Notes: a model not told the origin generated them from the letters alone. Shown: positions 15,887 through 24,618, counted from the stretch's first letter. The stretch: 64,000 nucleotides of DNA from Faucicola sp902506215 (GCA_016888885.1 CP069437.1:1426001-1490000), one strand, 5' to 3'. A program made the numbers and translations.

Positions 15887-17371
15887 ATGTCAAATCCCAT
15901 TAACGCCCAACATCCCACTATCGAGCAGCAGCAGGCTGTCGATATGGCACTCACGCGCCAGTCGTTTAAGGTGGTAGCGTATGCAGGCGCAGGTAAGACC
16001 ACCACGCTTAATCTGATTGGCAATCAGCTACGTGGTCGCGGGATTTATTTGGCATTTAACAAAGCGATTGCTGCTGAAGCGCAGCGCAAATTCCCCCAGC
16101 ATGTCGACTGTCGCACTTTTCACTCATTGGCCTTTCGTCATACCGCTCGCGATATCACCGCAAAGCTGCAACTACCACGGTTTTCGCCCAGTCGCCTTGC
16201 CTCAGATTTGGGGTTGACCCCTGTGCAAGTCAAACGCCAAATTGAAGGCAAAAGCCAGTTTGTGACCTTAACGCCAGAGCGACAGGCACGATTTGTGTCC
16301 GATGCGGTGAGCACGTTTTGTAGTACCCATGCCAGTTACCCCGCGCCGCGCCATTTGCAGTTTCCTGACTGGTTGGTTGTCAGTGAAGCTGAGCAGCTGC
16401 GCGATACCTTATACCCGTATGTAGAGCGCCGCTGGCAGCAATCGATTGACCCGCGCCACCCTGCCGGGATTGGGCATGATATTTACCTCAAACTCTGGGC
16501 GCTATCCAAACCGGTGATTCCTGCGGATTTTATCTTATTTGATGAAGCGCAAGACGCTGACCCCTTGATGATGGGGATTTTGTCCAATCAGCCCAACCAA
16601 GTCATCTATGTGGGTGACGCGCATCAGCAAATTTATGAATGGCGCGGCGCTGTAAATGCCATGAAGCGCCTGCCGCTACCCCAAACCTTGCTCACCCAAT
16701 CGTTTCGATTTGGCGACCAAATTGCTGATGTGGCGAATGGGTTTTTAAAAGCGCTACAAGAGGAAGTACCACTGCGCGGTAATCCTGCGATGGCGTCTAC
16801 CTTAGGCAAAAGTATGGTGCATGGTCAAAAAGATGCCATTCTTTGCCGTACCAATGCTAGTGCGATGGTCAATCTGTTATCTGGGCTTAAAATGGGACAT
16901 AAAGTTGCGCTACAAGCTGATACAGAGCGTTTGCTCAAATTTAGCCAATCTGCCGAACGGCTAAAAAAAGGACAAGCAGCGTATGGTGTGCCTGAGCTTG
17001 CCTACTTTAATAATTGGCGCGACGTGCAGGATTATAGCGAGACGAACGAAGGCAGCGATTTAAAAACCCTCGTCAAACTGGTCGATGAACATGGCACCGA
17101 GACGCTAAACCAAGCAATCAACAGCTTGACGACACTGGATAAAGCCGACTATATCATCTCTACCGCGCATAAAGCCAAAGGCTTGGAATGGTCACGGGTG
17201 CAAATTGACAATGATTTTTATTATGATGTGACTTCTCAGGCGGTAAAAATCTCCCCCGAAGAGTTGCGACTGCTGTATGTCGCCTGTACGCGCGCCAAGG
17301 TAAATTTGGATATTTTTAATATTCAAGATTTGATTCACGGACTTAGAGATAAAAAGGTGATTTATGGCTAG
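15887..17371 (+). CDS. UvrD/FBH1-like superfamily 1 DNA helicase
   Basis: 494-residue ATP-dependent helicase. Motif I is AYAGAGKTTT (about 31-40), motif II LFDEAQDADPL, motif III GDAHQQIYEWRGA, motif IV-like LTQSFRFG, motif V TAHKAKGLEW and motif VI LLYVACTRAK. It is shorter than UvrD or Rep (about 670-720) and resembles the bacterial relatives of FBH1. A role in repair or recombination is inferred from family. The end overlaps the dusC start by 8 bases. Confidence 0.88.
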   Translation: MSNPINAQHPTIEQQQAVDMALTRQSFKVVAYAGAGKTTTLNLIGNQLRGRGIYLAFNKAIAAEAQRKFPQHVDCRTFHSLAFRHTARDITAKLQLPRFSPSRLASDLGLTPVQVKRQIEGKSQFVTLTPERQARFVSDAVSTFCSTHASYPAPRHLQFPDWLVVSEAEQLRDTLYPYVERRWQQSIDPRHPAGIGHDIYLKLWALSKPVIPADFILFDEAQDADPLMMGILSNQPNQVIYVGDAHQQIYEWRGAVNAMKRLPLPQTLLTQSFRFGDQIADVANGFLKALQEEVPLRGNPAMASTLGKSMVHGQKDAILCRTNASAMVNLLSGLKMGHKVALQADTERLLKFSQSAERLKKGQAAYGVPELAYFNNWRDVQDYSETNEGSDLKTLVKLVDEHGTETLNQAINSLTTLDKADYIISTAHKAKGLEWSRVQIDNDFYYDVTSQAVKISPEELRLLYVACTRAKVNLDIFNIQDLIHGLRDKKVIYG

Positions 17372-18359
17372 TCACTTATCGCAGTTTAGCCCCGATTTTA
17401 CCCAGCCGCAAATCGTCCTTGCGCCGATGGAAGGACTGACCGACCCATTGATGCGGGATATTTTAACCAGTATCGGGCATTACGACTGGACGGTAAGTGA
17501 GTTTATTCGCGTCACCCAGCACGTCCTGCCCGCGCATGTGTTTTATAAATTTGTACCCGAACTTTTGCATGAGGATGGTTTAAAAGGCAAAACTATTCAC
17601 GGCACGCCAGTACATGTACAGTTACTGGGCAGTGAGCCCGAATTGATGGCAGGTAATGCCGTCAAAGCGGTCGAGCTTGGTGCGTTAGCCATTGATATTA
17701 ACTTTGGCTGCCCTGCTAAAACTGTCAATAGTCACCGCGGTGGCTCGGTGTTGCTCACCGAACCTGAAACCTTGTATCAAATCATCCATGCAGTACGCCA
17801 AGCCGTGCCATCGGCTACGCCTGTATCAGCAAAAATCCGACTCGGCTATGAAGATACCTCACTCACCCAAGAAATCGGCGATGCGGTGCAATCAGCCAAT
17901 GCCAGTTGGCTCACCATCCATGCCCGTACCAAAACCCAAGGCTATAAACCCCCAGCTTATTGGGAGTTAATCGCGCCCCTGACGCAGCGGCTGGGCTTAC
18001 CGATTATTGCCAATGGCGAAATTTGGCAGACTGAGCAAGCCATGCGTTGCCGCCAACAAGCCAACACCCCACATATCATGCTCGGACGTGGTGCGGTCAC
18101 TCGACCTGACTTGGTCAATCAAATCAAAGCGATGGATAAAGGTGACAGGGCAGAAAATATGGTTTGGCAAGCGCTACTCAAGCTACAAATTGCGTTTTTG
18201 CAAGGACATGCCCGTAGCGACAATATGCTGGTGGGACGTTACAAACAATGGCTTGGTATGCTGACACAAGGTTATGAAGAAGCCAATGAGCTTTGGCAAA
18301 ATGCCAAAAAAATTAAAAATCTTGATGAGATGTTAAAATTATTAGCTAAATATCTTTGA
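17364..18359 (+). CDS. dusC: tRNA-dihydrouridine(16) synthase
   Basis: FMN-dependent enzyme that reduces U16 in the tRNA D-loop, 331 residues. Visible motifs are VLAPMEGLTDPLMRDIL at the start, the catalytic Cys116 in INFGCPAKTVN, HARTKTQGYKPPAYW in the FMN phosphate region and MLGRGAVTRPDLV. The subgroup-specific WTVSEFIRVTQHVLP pattern favours DusC over DusA or DusB. It overlaps the helicase gene, so they share a transcript. Confidence 0.92.
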   Translation: MASHLSQFSPDFTQPQIVLAPMEGLTDPLMRDILTSIGHYDWTVSEFIRVTQHVLPAHVFYKFVPELLHEDGLKGKTIHGTPVHVQLLGSEPELMAGNAVKAVELGALAIDINFGCPAKTVNSHRGGSVLLTEPETLYQIIHAVRQAVPSATPVSAKIRLGYEDTSLTQEIGDAVQSANASWLTIHARTKTQGYKPPAYWELIAPLTQRLGLPIIANGEIWQTEQAMRCRQQANTPHIMLGRGAVTRPDLVNQIKAMDKGDRAENMVWQALLKLQIAFLQGHARSDNMLVGRYKQWLGMLTQGYEEANELWQNAKKIKNLDEMLKLLAKYL

Positions 18360-18392
18360 TTAGATATATATCTGTCTTAATTGATACTTGTT

Positions 18393-19055
18393 TTAAACCT
18401 CGAGTTTTAAGAAATAAAAATTCCCTATTTCCTGCCATTTAAACTCATAATCACTATCCAAAACAATTTCAGCACCATAAGGTTTTTGTGTATTATAAAT
18501 TAGAGATGTGCCCTTTTTATATATACTTCCTTGCCTAAAATCAAAATCAGAAGTATCGAGTGAATATTGTTCTGCATTGAAGTAATGAGGATGATTTGTA
18601 CCTAAAACAAAAAAACATAAATCTATATCATTATTTTTATAGATTTCTAAATTTCTTATATCTTGAAAAACATCATAGCGATTATTTGGCTCTCTATGAT
18701 TTTCACGCTTAAAAAATTTTAATTCAATCGCTGTTTTAACGCTTAAATTAGGATTTTTATATTCCATATAAATATCTATTCTTGCTTTTTTCGATTTACT
18801 TTTATTAGTTATTGCATTTAGTAATTTGCCACTCTCAAATTCCATATGAAACTTATCATCTGTACTAAACTCGTATAAGTTCCCGACCGTTTTTAAAATG
18901 CTACCAAATTCCAGCTGAAATGAAGCTTCATTCCACGCATTGATAGTACCATTGCCAATTTTTTGGATAAGAATTTTATAAGAAATATCAATAATTTCCC
19001 TTACCCTTCCTATGAGTATTTTTTTGCGTGATTGAGTACTATCTTCTAAATACAT
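18393..19055 (-). CDS. Orphan PD-(D/E)XK nuclease candidate, AT-rich
   Basis: 220-residue protein I do not recognise. It carries a plausible PD-(D/E)XK nuclease core: an early glutamate in NEASFQLEF (about 43-49), D94 in ARIDIYMEY, and E111-L-K113 in AIELKFFK. A later YDVFQDIRNLE helix and a strand LCFFVLG fit the fold. The gene is clearly more AT-rich than its neighbours and sits next to a TnpB element, so it was probably acquired. No methyltransferase or partner gene is adjacent. A restriction or anti-phage role is possible but not shown. Confidence 0.6.
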   Translation of the reverse strand: MYLEDSTQSRKKILIGRVREIIDISYKILIQKIGNGTINAWNEASFQLEFGSILKTVGNLYEFSTDDKFHMEFESGKLLNAITNKSKSKKARIDIYMEYKNPNLSVKTAIELKFFKRENHREPNNRYDVFQDIRNLEIYKNNDIDLCFFVLGTNHPHYFNAEQYSLDTSDFDFRQGSIYKKGTSLIYNTQKPYGAEIVLDSDYEFKWQEIGNFYFLKLEV

Positions 19056-19118
19056 ATTTCTATTACCAAATTTGAATATGAATTAATTTATCAGCTTCAA
19101 AAATTTTTCAACTAGATT

Positions 19119-19155
19119 AAAAAAAATTGACGATACTACAAGTAGCGCCGTCAAT
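19119..19155 (-). terminator. Terminator-like hairpin just outside the TnpB element
   Basis: On the minus strand, arms ATTGACG / CGTCAAT enclose an inner CTAC / GTAG pairing and are followed by eight U. It would end the tnpB transcript just beyond the element, or it is a resident terminator beside which the element inserted. Confidence 0.55.
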
Positions 19156-19171
19156 CTTAAATTGACTTCCT

Positions 19172-19191
19172 CCCCTTGCTAAAGCAAGGGG
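19172..19191 (-). repeat. Right-end hairpin of the TnpB element (likely omega-RNA part)
   Basis: Perfect 8-bp stem CCCCTTGC / GCAAGGGG with loop TAAA. It contains the last tnpB codons and the stop codon. In this family the tnpB 3' end and right end encode the guide (omega/reRNA) scaffold. Confidence 0.75.
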
Positions 19192-20285
19192 ATTCCTTCT
19201 ACAAGACGGTCAAGCCCGACCGCAAGAATGTTCCGACTGGCATTGATATCTCTATCATGCCATGTGCCACACGAAGCACATATCCATTCTCTTATTCCAA
19301 GCGATTTTCTACCTTTCGGACTACTTGTGGTGATTTCACCGCAACACGAACATCGCTGGGTCGTGTATCTCTCATTCACGATTTCAAAACGGCAACCTGC
19401 GTTCTCGCACTTATAGGTCAGTTGTCGTTTCAGTTCAAACCAGCCTGCATCGTAAACCGATTTGGCGAGTTTGCCTTTTTTACTATTAAATTGATTACTC
19501 TGAATATCACCGACCACGATTAGGGCATTGTCTTTGACTAATTGGGTGGTGAATTTGTGTATCAGGTCTTGGCGTGTATGTTTGATTTTGGCATGAATCG
19601 CTTTGACACGTTGTTTGTTTTTAGCTCGTTGAGCAATGGCTAAATCTTTGGCATAGTTGAGCGTTTGCTTGATGGTGAGTTTGTCACCGCTTGAGGTAGT
19701 GGCACTGTCTTTAAGTCCTAAGTCAATGCCTACGCTACCCGTTCCGCATTGTGTCTTGGGGTAGTCTTTGACGGTGATACAGGCATACCAACGGTTACGG
19801 CTGTCTTGGACAATTTCCAGCGTGTTGATTTGATATAGGCTAAGGTTGTAGCTGTCCCATAGGTCGATGATTAGCTTTTGCCCTTTGGCTAAACTAAGCT
19901 GTAAGGTGGATTTTAAGCCTTTTTTACCTGTTTGGTGTGTGGCGATGTGTTTGATGGCAGATTGTTTAAACGGTAGCCAGCCTAATGATTTACGTTTTGA
20001 ATTTGGGTTGTTGGTTCGCCAGTTTAGTTTGGCTTTTTTGAATTGGCGACGCGATTTGGCGTGGGTTTCATTGATGGCTTGGATAGTCTGACTGTGTAAG
20101 CCTAGCAGTTCACCACTACCTTTGGTATATTCGTTTAAATCATACGCACTAAAGAATTTGCCAGTACGCTTAAGATGCTCGTAGCTTAACGCATTGACAT
20201 AGTTCCATACGAAATTAACCAAACCACTTAGGCGGTTAAGCTTTGCTGTGTGTTTATCTCGTATGCGTAGCTTGAGTGTTTTCAT
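19179..20285 (-). CDS. tnpB: TnpB RNA-guided nuclease (IS605 OrfB) with a non-canonical RuvC-II
   Basis: 368-residue TnpB from ATG 20285; the reading frame is open to 20345. RuvC-I aspartate is D188 in GIDLGLKDS. The RuvC-II site reads VVGDIQSN (257-264), with glycine at 259 where most TnpB proteins have the catalytic glutamate. A glutamate occurs at 305 in VNERYTTQ. A four-cysteine zinc site (C312, C315, C336, C339) and the RuvC-III HDRDINASRNI (D344/D346) follow. Length and motifs are complete, so it looks intact. In known relatives TnpB cuts DNA next to the element's target motif, using a guide made from the element's right end. Confidence 0.92.
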   Translation of the reverse strand: MKTLKLRIRDKHTAKLNRLSGLVNFVWNYVNALSYEHLKRTGKFFSAYDLNEYTKGSGELLGLHSQTIQAINETHAKSRRQFKKAKLNWRTNNPNSKRKSLGWLPFKQSAIKHIATHQTGKKGLKSTLQLSLAKGQKLIIDLWDSYNLSLYQINTLEIVQDSRNRWYACITVKDYPKTQCGTGSVGIDLGLKDSATTSSGDKLTIKQTLNYAKDLAIAQRAKNKQRVKAIHAKIKHTRQDLIHKFTTQLVKDNALIVVGDIQSNQFNSKKGKLAKSVYDAGWFELKRQLTYKCENAGCRFEIVNERYTTQRCSCCGEITTSSPKGRKSLGIREWICASCGTWHDRDINASRNILAVGLDRLVEGIPLL

Positions 20286-20341
20286 GCAAATTATTTTAGC
20301 AAAATTTATGCAAGCGTTATAGTGTACAAGTTGCCTTATAT

Positions 20342-20361
20342 CCACCGCCTAAAGTCGGTGG
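20342..20361 (-). repeat. Left-end hairpin of the TnpB element
   Basis: CCACCG / CGGTGG inverted repeat with an 8-base centre, about 57 bases upstream of the tnpB start. Typical subterminal structure recognised by TnpA in IS200/IS605 elements. Confidence 0.65.
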
Positions 20362-20410
20362 TTTTACGGCAACGGCTGATAAATTCAAAAGTTGTTCTAG
20401 ATTATAAAAA

Positions 20411-20833
20411 CTAACTCAACCGAATCGCAAGATAAAACAACATCAGCGGACAAGCTAGGCTAAGCGACCAAATAATTGAGCGAAAGGTTGCCCAATTGGC
20501 TATATACGCCAACCCATAAATAATCCGTAATATCACATACAACCACGCCAACTGGGTCACCACTGACAGCGGTACAAAAAATAGCAACGCCACAATTACC
20601 GCTGCCAAGAATACCGGCAAGGTTTCATAGCTATTTTGCTGGGCGGCATTGGCACGCGCTGCCGCGCCCGTTTGTTTACCCAAAAACTCGCGCGGATTGG
20701 CATTGTCTTTGCTTTTAAATCCGCCAAAGACTTTTGCTAATATCGCAAACACCAAGGGCAATAAACTGGCAACCATCATTGCCAGCACCACGCTGCTATT
20801 GGTGGCAGGGATAGCACTTAAGTAGGAAAACAT
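20411..20833 (-). CDS. MAPEG-family membrane protein
   Basis: 140-residue integral membrane protein with four hydrophobic helices. It matches the membrane-associated eicosanoid/glutathione (MAPEG) family through the RANAAQQNSYETLPVFLAAV motif after the first helix and the later LAYIANWATFRSIIWSLSLA. Bacterial members are often glutathione-dependent or of unknown function. It is 11 bases downstream of the OsmC gene and likely cotranscribed. Confidence 0.85.
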   Translation of the reverse strand: MFSYLSAIPATNSSVVLAMMVASLLPLVFAILAKVFGGFKSKDNANPREFLGKQTGAAARANAAQQNSYETLPVFLAAVIVALLFFVPLSVVTQLAWLYVILRIIYGLAYIANWATFRSIIWSLSLACPLMLFYLAIRLS

Positions 20834-20844
20834 GCCGTTATTCC

Positions 20845-21291
20845 CTACCCTTTAACCGTTTTATCAGTGATTTTATTAGAGGTTTCATCAATGATTTCGT
20901 AGTCATGGGTGATTTTGACACCGCCATTTTCTAGCATACGACTGGCTGAGCAGTATTTTTCTGCCGATAATTCGATGGCTTTTTTAACCTGCGCTTCTTT
21001 AATGGCGCTGCCTTTGACCACAAAATGCAAATGAATATCAGTAAATACTGCAGGAATCGTGTCGGCACGCTTAGCCGATAACTGACACTCAACGTCGCTC
21101 ACCGTCTGACGGGCTTTTTGCAGGATACTGACCACATCATAACTGGCACAGCCGCCAAGCCCCATCAAAACCATTTCCATGGGTTTGGCACCCAATTTTT
21201 CCGCTGAATCCATGATGATTTTATTGCCATTTTCAGTCACGGCTTCAAAATTGATGTCTTCGTTTTTTAACCAATTTACTGTTGCTTTCAT
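20845..21291 (-). CDS. OsmC/YhfA-family protein
   Basis: 148-residue OsmC-like protein. The conserved first redox cysteine lies in LMGLGGCASYDVVSIL (about 53), and a second cysteine in AEKYCSASRML. This arrangement fits the YhfA subgroup more than Ohr, which occurs separately at 53.9 kb. Peroxide reduction is possible but physiological role is unknown. Confidence 0.88.
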   Translation of the reverse strand: MKATVNWLKNEDINFEAVTENGNKIIMDSAEKLGAKPMEMVLMGLGGCASYDVVSILQKARQTVSDVECQLSAKRADTIPAVFTDIHLHFVVKGSAIKEAQVKKAIELSAEKYCSASRMLENGGVKITHDYEIIDETSNKITDKTVKG

Positions 21292-21635
21292 ACTATCCCC
21301 AGATGCTTATAATTTTCAAAAAAATATTTTGTATAAAATCAAGCGATATTATGCGCTTTTTATGTCCGTGAAACAATTTATAGCAAATAAACATTACACT
21401 TTTGACATAAAAACTGGTTTAATAGTGGGTAATAAAGGCAGTGATTACATTGTCCATGTTTTTTAGCAATAATAATAAAATAAGCGTCTGTTGGTAGAGA
21501 TGGGTTTATTCCCGATGATTTGATTGACCAAAACTTTAATAATGGTCTGCAAGGATGTGTGTAAACCTTGCGACCCAAAAAACTTGATAATGTGATTGCC
21601 TGCCGATTTTAACCATTAAATTGAAGGTAATCGTC
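21292..21635. other. Intergenic region with possible coding debris
   Basis: 344 AT-rich bases between divergent genes. Two short stretches look faintly coding: 34 residues from ATG 21363 (KQFIANKHYTFDIKTG) and about 26 residues ending in NFNNGLQGCV before a stop near 21564. They are not in one frame and have no recognisable family, so they may be gene remnants or chance. Promoters for both neighbours must also lie here. Confidence 0.3.
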
Positions 21636-22154
21636 ATGATTGATGCAGACGGCTTTCGAGCCAACGTAGGTATCATCTTGGCAAATACACACGGACAAGT
21701 ACTGTGGGCAAAACGCGTGGGTCACGATGCTTGGCAATTTCCACAAGGCGGCATTGATTTTGGTGAAACGCCGCTTGATGCAATGTATCGAGAATTGTGG
21801 GAAGAAGTCGGACTGTATCCTCAGCATGTCAAAGTGTTGTCACAAACCCAAAATTGGCTTCGTTATCGGTTGCCAAAACGTTTTGTACGACAAGGACAAT
21901 ATCCTTTGTGTATTGGACAAAAACAAAAATGGTTTTTGCTCCAGCTAGATGAGAACAATGTAGAACATATCCGTTTTGATACGGCAAAACCTGAATTTGA
22001 CCGCTGGGAATGGGTCAGTTATTGGTATCCACTTAACCAAGTGGTGGCATTTAAACGTAATGTATATCGCCGCGCCTTGTTTGAGTTATCACCGCAGTTG
22101 CCACTCAAGAAAGAATTGTTACTACCCAAAAACGTAAAAATTCATTCCTATTAA
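21636..22154 (+). CDS. rppH: RNA pyrophosphohydrolase (Nudix)
   Basis: 172-residue Nudix hydrolase that removes pyrophosphate from mRNA 5' ends and so starts decay. ATG 21636 is chosen because GAAGG lies 7 bases upstream. The Nudix box GX5EX7REUXEEXGU is complete in GGIDFGETPLDAMYRELWEEVG. The N-terminus (MIDADGFRANVGIIL) and WLRYRLPKRFVR match RppH, not other Nudix proteins. Confidence 0.95.
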   Translation: MIDADGFRANVGIILANTHGQVLWAKRVGHDAWQFPQGGIDFGETPLDAMYRELWEEVGLYPQHVKVLSQTQNWLRYRLPKRFVRQGQYPLCIGQKQKWFLLQLDENNVEHIRFDTAKPEFDRWEWVSYWYPLNQVVAFKRNVYRRALFELSPQLPLKKELLLPKNVKIHSY

Positions 22155-22172
22155 ACCTAAACAAATAAACCT

Positions 22173-22200
22173 AAAAAAGCTCACTTCGGTGGGCTTTTTT
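22173..22200 (+). terminator. Terminator after rppH
   Basis: AAAAAGCTCAC-TTCG-GTGGGCTTTTTT: stable stem with a UUCG tetraloop, one G-U pair, and a T run, 18 bases after the rppH stop. Confidence 0.88.
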
Positions 22201-22247
22201 ATGGCGTATTGTTAGGGACTGTCTCGTACTGCCCCATTCCATCCAAT

Positions 22248-22278
22248 AAAAAACCCTTCGCAGTTGCAAAGGGTTTTT
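22248..22278 (-). terminator. Terminator after rpmE2
   Basis: AAAACCCTT / AAGGGTTTT stem with an inner GCA/TGC pairing. On the minus strand it ends in U-rich sequence, 18 bases after the L31 stop. Confidence 0.8.
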
Positions 22279-22296
22279 GATAATAAGCGATTAAAC

Positions 22297-22557
22297 TTAT
22301 TTTTTGTTACGAACTGTAAATGCGCCGAAACGTTTGTTGAAGCTTGCCACACGACCTTCGTTTTGGGTTTTACGTTGTTCGCCGGTGTAGAATGGGTGTG
22401 AGGCACTTGAAATATCGAGTGCGACGTATGGGTATTCTTTACCTTCGTATTCGCGAGTTACTTTTGATTTGATAGTCGAGCGAGTTAAAAAGTAAACGTC
22501 AGCGTTGGTGTCGTGGAATAAAACTTCTTGATAAGCTGGATGGATATCTGGGCGCAT
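22297..22557 (-). CDS. rpmE2: 50S ribosomal protein L31 type B
   Basis: Zinc-independent paralogue of L31. From ATG 22557 the 86-residue protein starts MRPDIHPAYQEV, the normal family start; an upstream ATG at 22575 would add six residues. It lacks the CxxC pairs of zinc-binding L31, which defines type B. VALDISSASHPFYTGEQR and VASFNKRFG are characteristic. Type B forms are often made under zinc shortage, but no clear Zur box was found upstream. Confidence 0.94.
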   Translation of the reverse strand: MRPDIHPAYQEVLFHDTNADVYFLTRSTIKSKVTREYEGKEYPYVALDISSASHPFYTGEQRKTQNEGRVASFNKRFGAFTVRNKK

Positions 22558-22726
22558 GGTTAGGTCTCTAGTCATTATCCTGCCCTTTGGTCTGCAGTTA
22601 GTATGCGTGGCGTGAATGTTTATTTTGCTAAAAATTCACCCAAACACCCAACCGATTAAAGCCAACACAGGATGGATTGATAAAATTGGAAGCCGAATTT
22701 TACTGGATTTGCTTTATGTTTGCAAG

Positions 22727-24523
22727 TTATTTCCACTGCAGCCATTTTGTAAGGCTTGTATTTTCACCCGCTAACAGCGTCCATTTTTGCGGTTGTTTAA
22801 CATGCGCGTCACTCAGGGGTGGCACTTCAAGCACGAGCAGCTCATCACGGCGAAACACATGACACACGGCAGGGTCTTCACTAATTGTTTGCAACTTAGC
22901 CGTAGATTTTAGCCATTTTTCGCTCGCCTTTAACCCATCAATTGCCACGATGACGTCATTAGCAGAAATCCCTGCAGCGGCGGCTTGGCTATTTCGCACA
23001 ACACGTTGCACTTTTAACCCAGTAGGCTCGCTCATATATTTCATGCCCCAAGTAATATCATCGTCTTTTTGTTCAATACTCACACCCTGTGCTGACAACA
23101 GTTCAAATAGCGGTAATTCTGTCGTGCCGTCGATATAATTGGCTCTAAAATCTTGCCAAACCTCTTTGGGTAAGCATTCATTCATGACGTCATCTAGATT
23201 GGCGTCCGTCATACCAAAACGGCGATTATCTTGGGCTTTGGCTTTGTCATAAAAAACTTTTATCACATCAAAAATACGTTTGCCATGGTTTATCAAAGTC
23301 AAGTCTAAACATAACGCCACCAGCGCGCCTTTGTTGTAGTAGCTAATCCCGGCATTGGCGGTGTTCTCATCGCTACGATATAGCTTTATCCACGCATCAA
23401 AGCTTGATTCTGCCACGCTTTGCAAGGCGCGCCCGTGGGTTTGATAGTAGCGATTGATTTGTTCAGCAAGCAGCTTTAGATAGCTATGTTGCGAAATAAC
23501 CCCGCTTTTTTGTAGCATAAAATCATCCACATAACTGGTAAAGCCTTCAAACACCCATAGCAAGGTGGTGTAAGTCTCTTGGTTAAAATTGGCGGTTAAA
23601 AAAACTTCGGGACGCACAGTTTTAACCCACCACGCATGAAAATATTCATGGCTACACAAGCCCAAAAAGCGTTGATAACGCTCGCTTGGCTCAGCTTGTT
23701 CAAAAAATGTGGGTAGGTCATCTCGTGGGGTAATCAAACTGGTACTGGCAAGGTGCTCAAGCCCGCCATAGTCGCTTGAAGTCGCGATTGTCATAAACAG
23801 ATAATCATCAAACGGCGTATCACCGAGCCAATCGACATAGCTTTGACAAATTTTGCTAAGGTCAGTTTCTAGCCGTTCAAGATCGCTGTGGTGTACACCA
23901 GAAAGCACAAATCGGTGGGGAATGGTGTTTTCGCCACTTTTTACATCGAACCAAAATTCGTCTTGCTCAGCGATTTCAAACGGGCTGTCGGTGAGTTGCT
24001 CGTAGTTGTCGGCATTTAGTTGATAGATGGTTTGTTTGGCTTGCTGGTGCATTTTTTCCGGTAAGGCAGTGGCTAGGCTGACTTCCACACCGTTTACCTC
24101 ATAAAAGTCTTGCGGGCAAATGAGTTCGGCTTTAATCGCTTGGTTTTCTTGCCCTTGTACTGCTAATGCTAGGGAGGTGAAGTTGCCGTATAGGCGAGTT
24201 TCATCGATATACGCCCCACGCACCGATAAATCATAAGCATAGACTTCATAAGTGACGCTAATGCGGTCGCCTTGCTTGGCGTGGATTTGCCAGTGGTTTT
24301 TATCAAGTTTTTTAAGGCGTTGATTGTTCTTGGCATCTGAGTCATGGATGGTGGCAGTGACTGCCGTAATGTGTTTGCTAAATTCTCGAATCATATAACT
24401 ACCCGCAATCCAAGCAGGTAGCCAAACGATTGGGTCGTCATTGTCCGCAGTAAATGTAAGCGTAACATCGACAAGGTGTTCACGAAATTTTTTAAAATCG
24501 AATTGGTAATGAATTTGGGACAT
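22727..24523 (-). CDS. M61-family zinc metallopeptidase with PDZ domain
   Basis: 598-residue glycyl-aminopeptidase-like protein of family M61. The N-terminal beta domain (about 1-170) leads to the thermolysin-like catalytic domain with HEYFH in LGLCSHEYFHAWW (about 292). The second glutamate region is FEGFTSYVDDFML. A C-terminal PDZ-like segment has VVRNSQAAAAGISANDVIVAIDG. No signal peptide is evident, so it is probably cytoplasmic. Peptide substrate is unknown. Confidence 0.92.
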   Translation of the reverse strand: MSQIHYQFDFKKFREHLVDVTLTFTADNDDPIVWLPAWIAGSYMIREFSKHITAVTATIHDSDAKNNQRLKKLDKNHWQIHAKQGDRISVTYEVYAYDLSVRGAYIDETRLYGNFTSLALAVQGQENQAIKAELICPQDFYEVNGVEVSLATALPEKMHQQAKQTIYQLNADNYEQLTDSPFEIAEQDEFWFDVKSGENTIPHRFVLSGVHHSDLERLETDLSKICQSYVDWLGDTPFDDYLFMTIATSSDYGGLEHLASTSLITPRDDLPTFFEQAEPSERYQRFLGLCSHEYFHAWWVKTVRPEVFLTANFNQETYTTLLWVFEGFTSYVDDFMLQKSGVISQHSYLKLLAEQINRYYQTHGRALQSVAESSFDAWIKLYRSDENTANAGISYYNKGALVALCLDLTLINHGKRIFDVIKVFYDKAKAQDNRRFGMTDANLDDVMNECLPKEVWQDFRANYIDGTTELPLFELLSAQGVSIEQKDDDITWGMKYMSEPTGLKVQRVVRNSQAAAAGISANDVIVAIDGLKASEKWLKSTAKLQTISEDPAVCHVFRRDELLVLEVPPLSDAHVKQPQKWTLLAGENTSLTKWLQWK

Positions 24524-24618
24524 TTTTTATCAGCTTTTTAGTGATTATATTTAAACATTGAAATAGGGTTACATTTTAGCAGATTGATTTTAGGAATTTG
24601 CAACTTTTACGGCTACCA

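Larger units (their letters stand above)
19162..20378 (-). mobile_element. tnpB-only IS200/IS605-type element (IS1341-like)
   Basis: About 1.2 kb with a tnpB gene and no tnpA. Each end has a subterminal hairpin, as in this family: CCCCTTGC-TAAA-GCAAGGGG near the right end and CCACCG / CGGTGG near the left end. The right boundary is placed at TCAA (minus strand), the end motif of IS608-type elements. The left boundary is placed after TTTAT, a plausible target motif. Both edges are inferences; no target duplication is expected. Confidence 0.7.

Noticed and set aside
19112..20405. CTAGATTA present on both sides of the TnpB element as a target duplication
   Set aside because: IS200/IS605 elements do not make target duplications, and the copies do not touch the inferred ends. 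Likely chance.
22204..22247. Possible insertion-sequence end (AGGGACTGTCTCGTACTG) between two terminators
   Set aside because: No partner inverted repeat or target duplication was found nearby.
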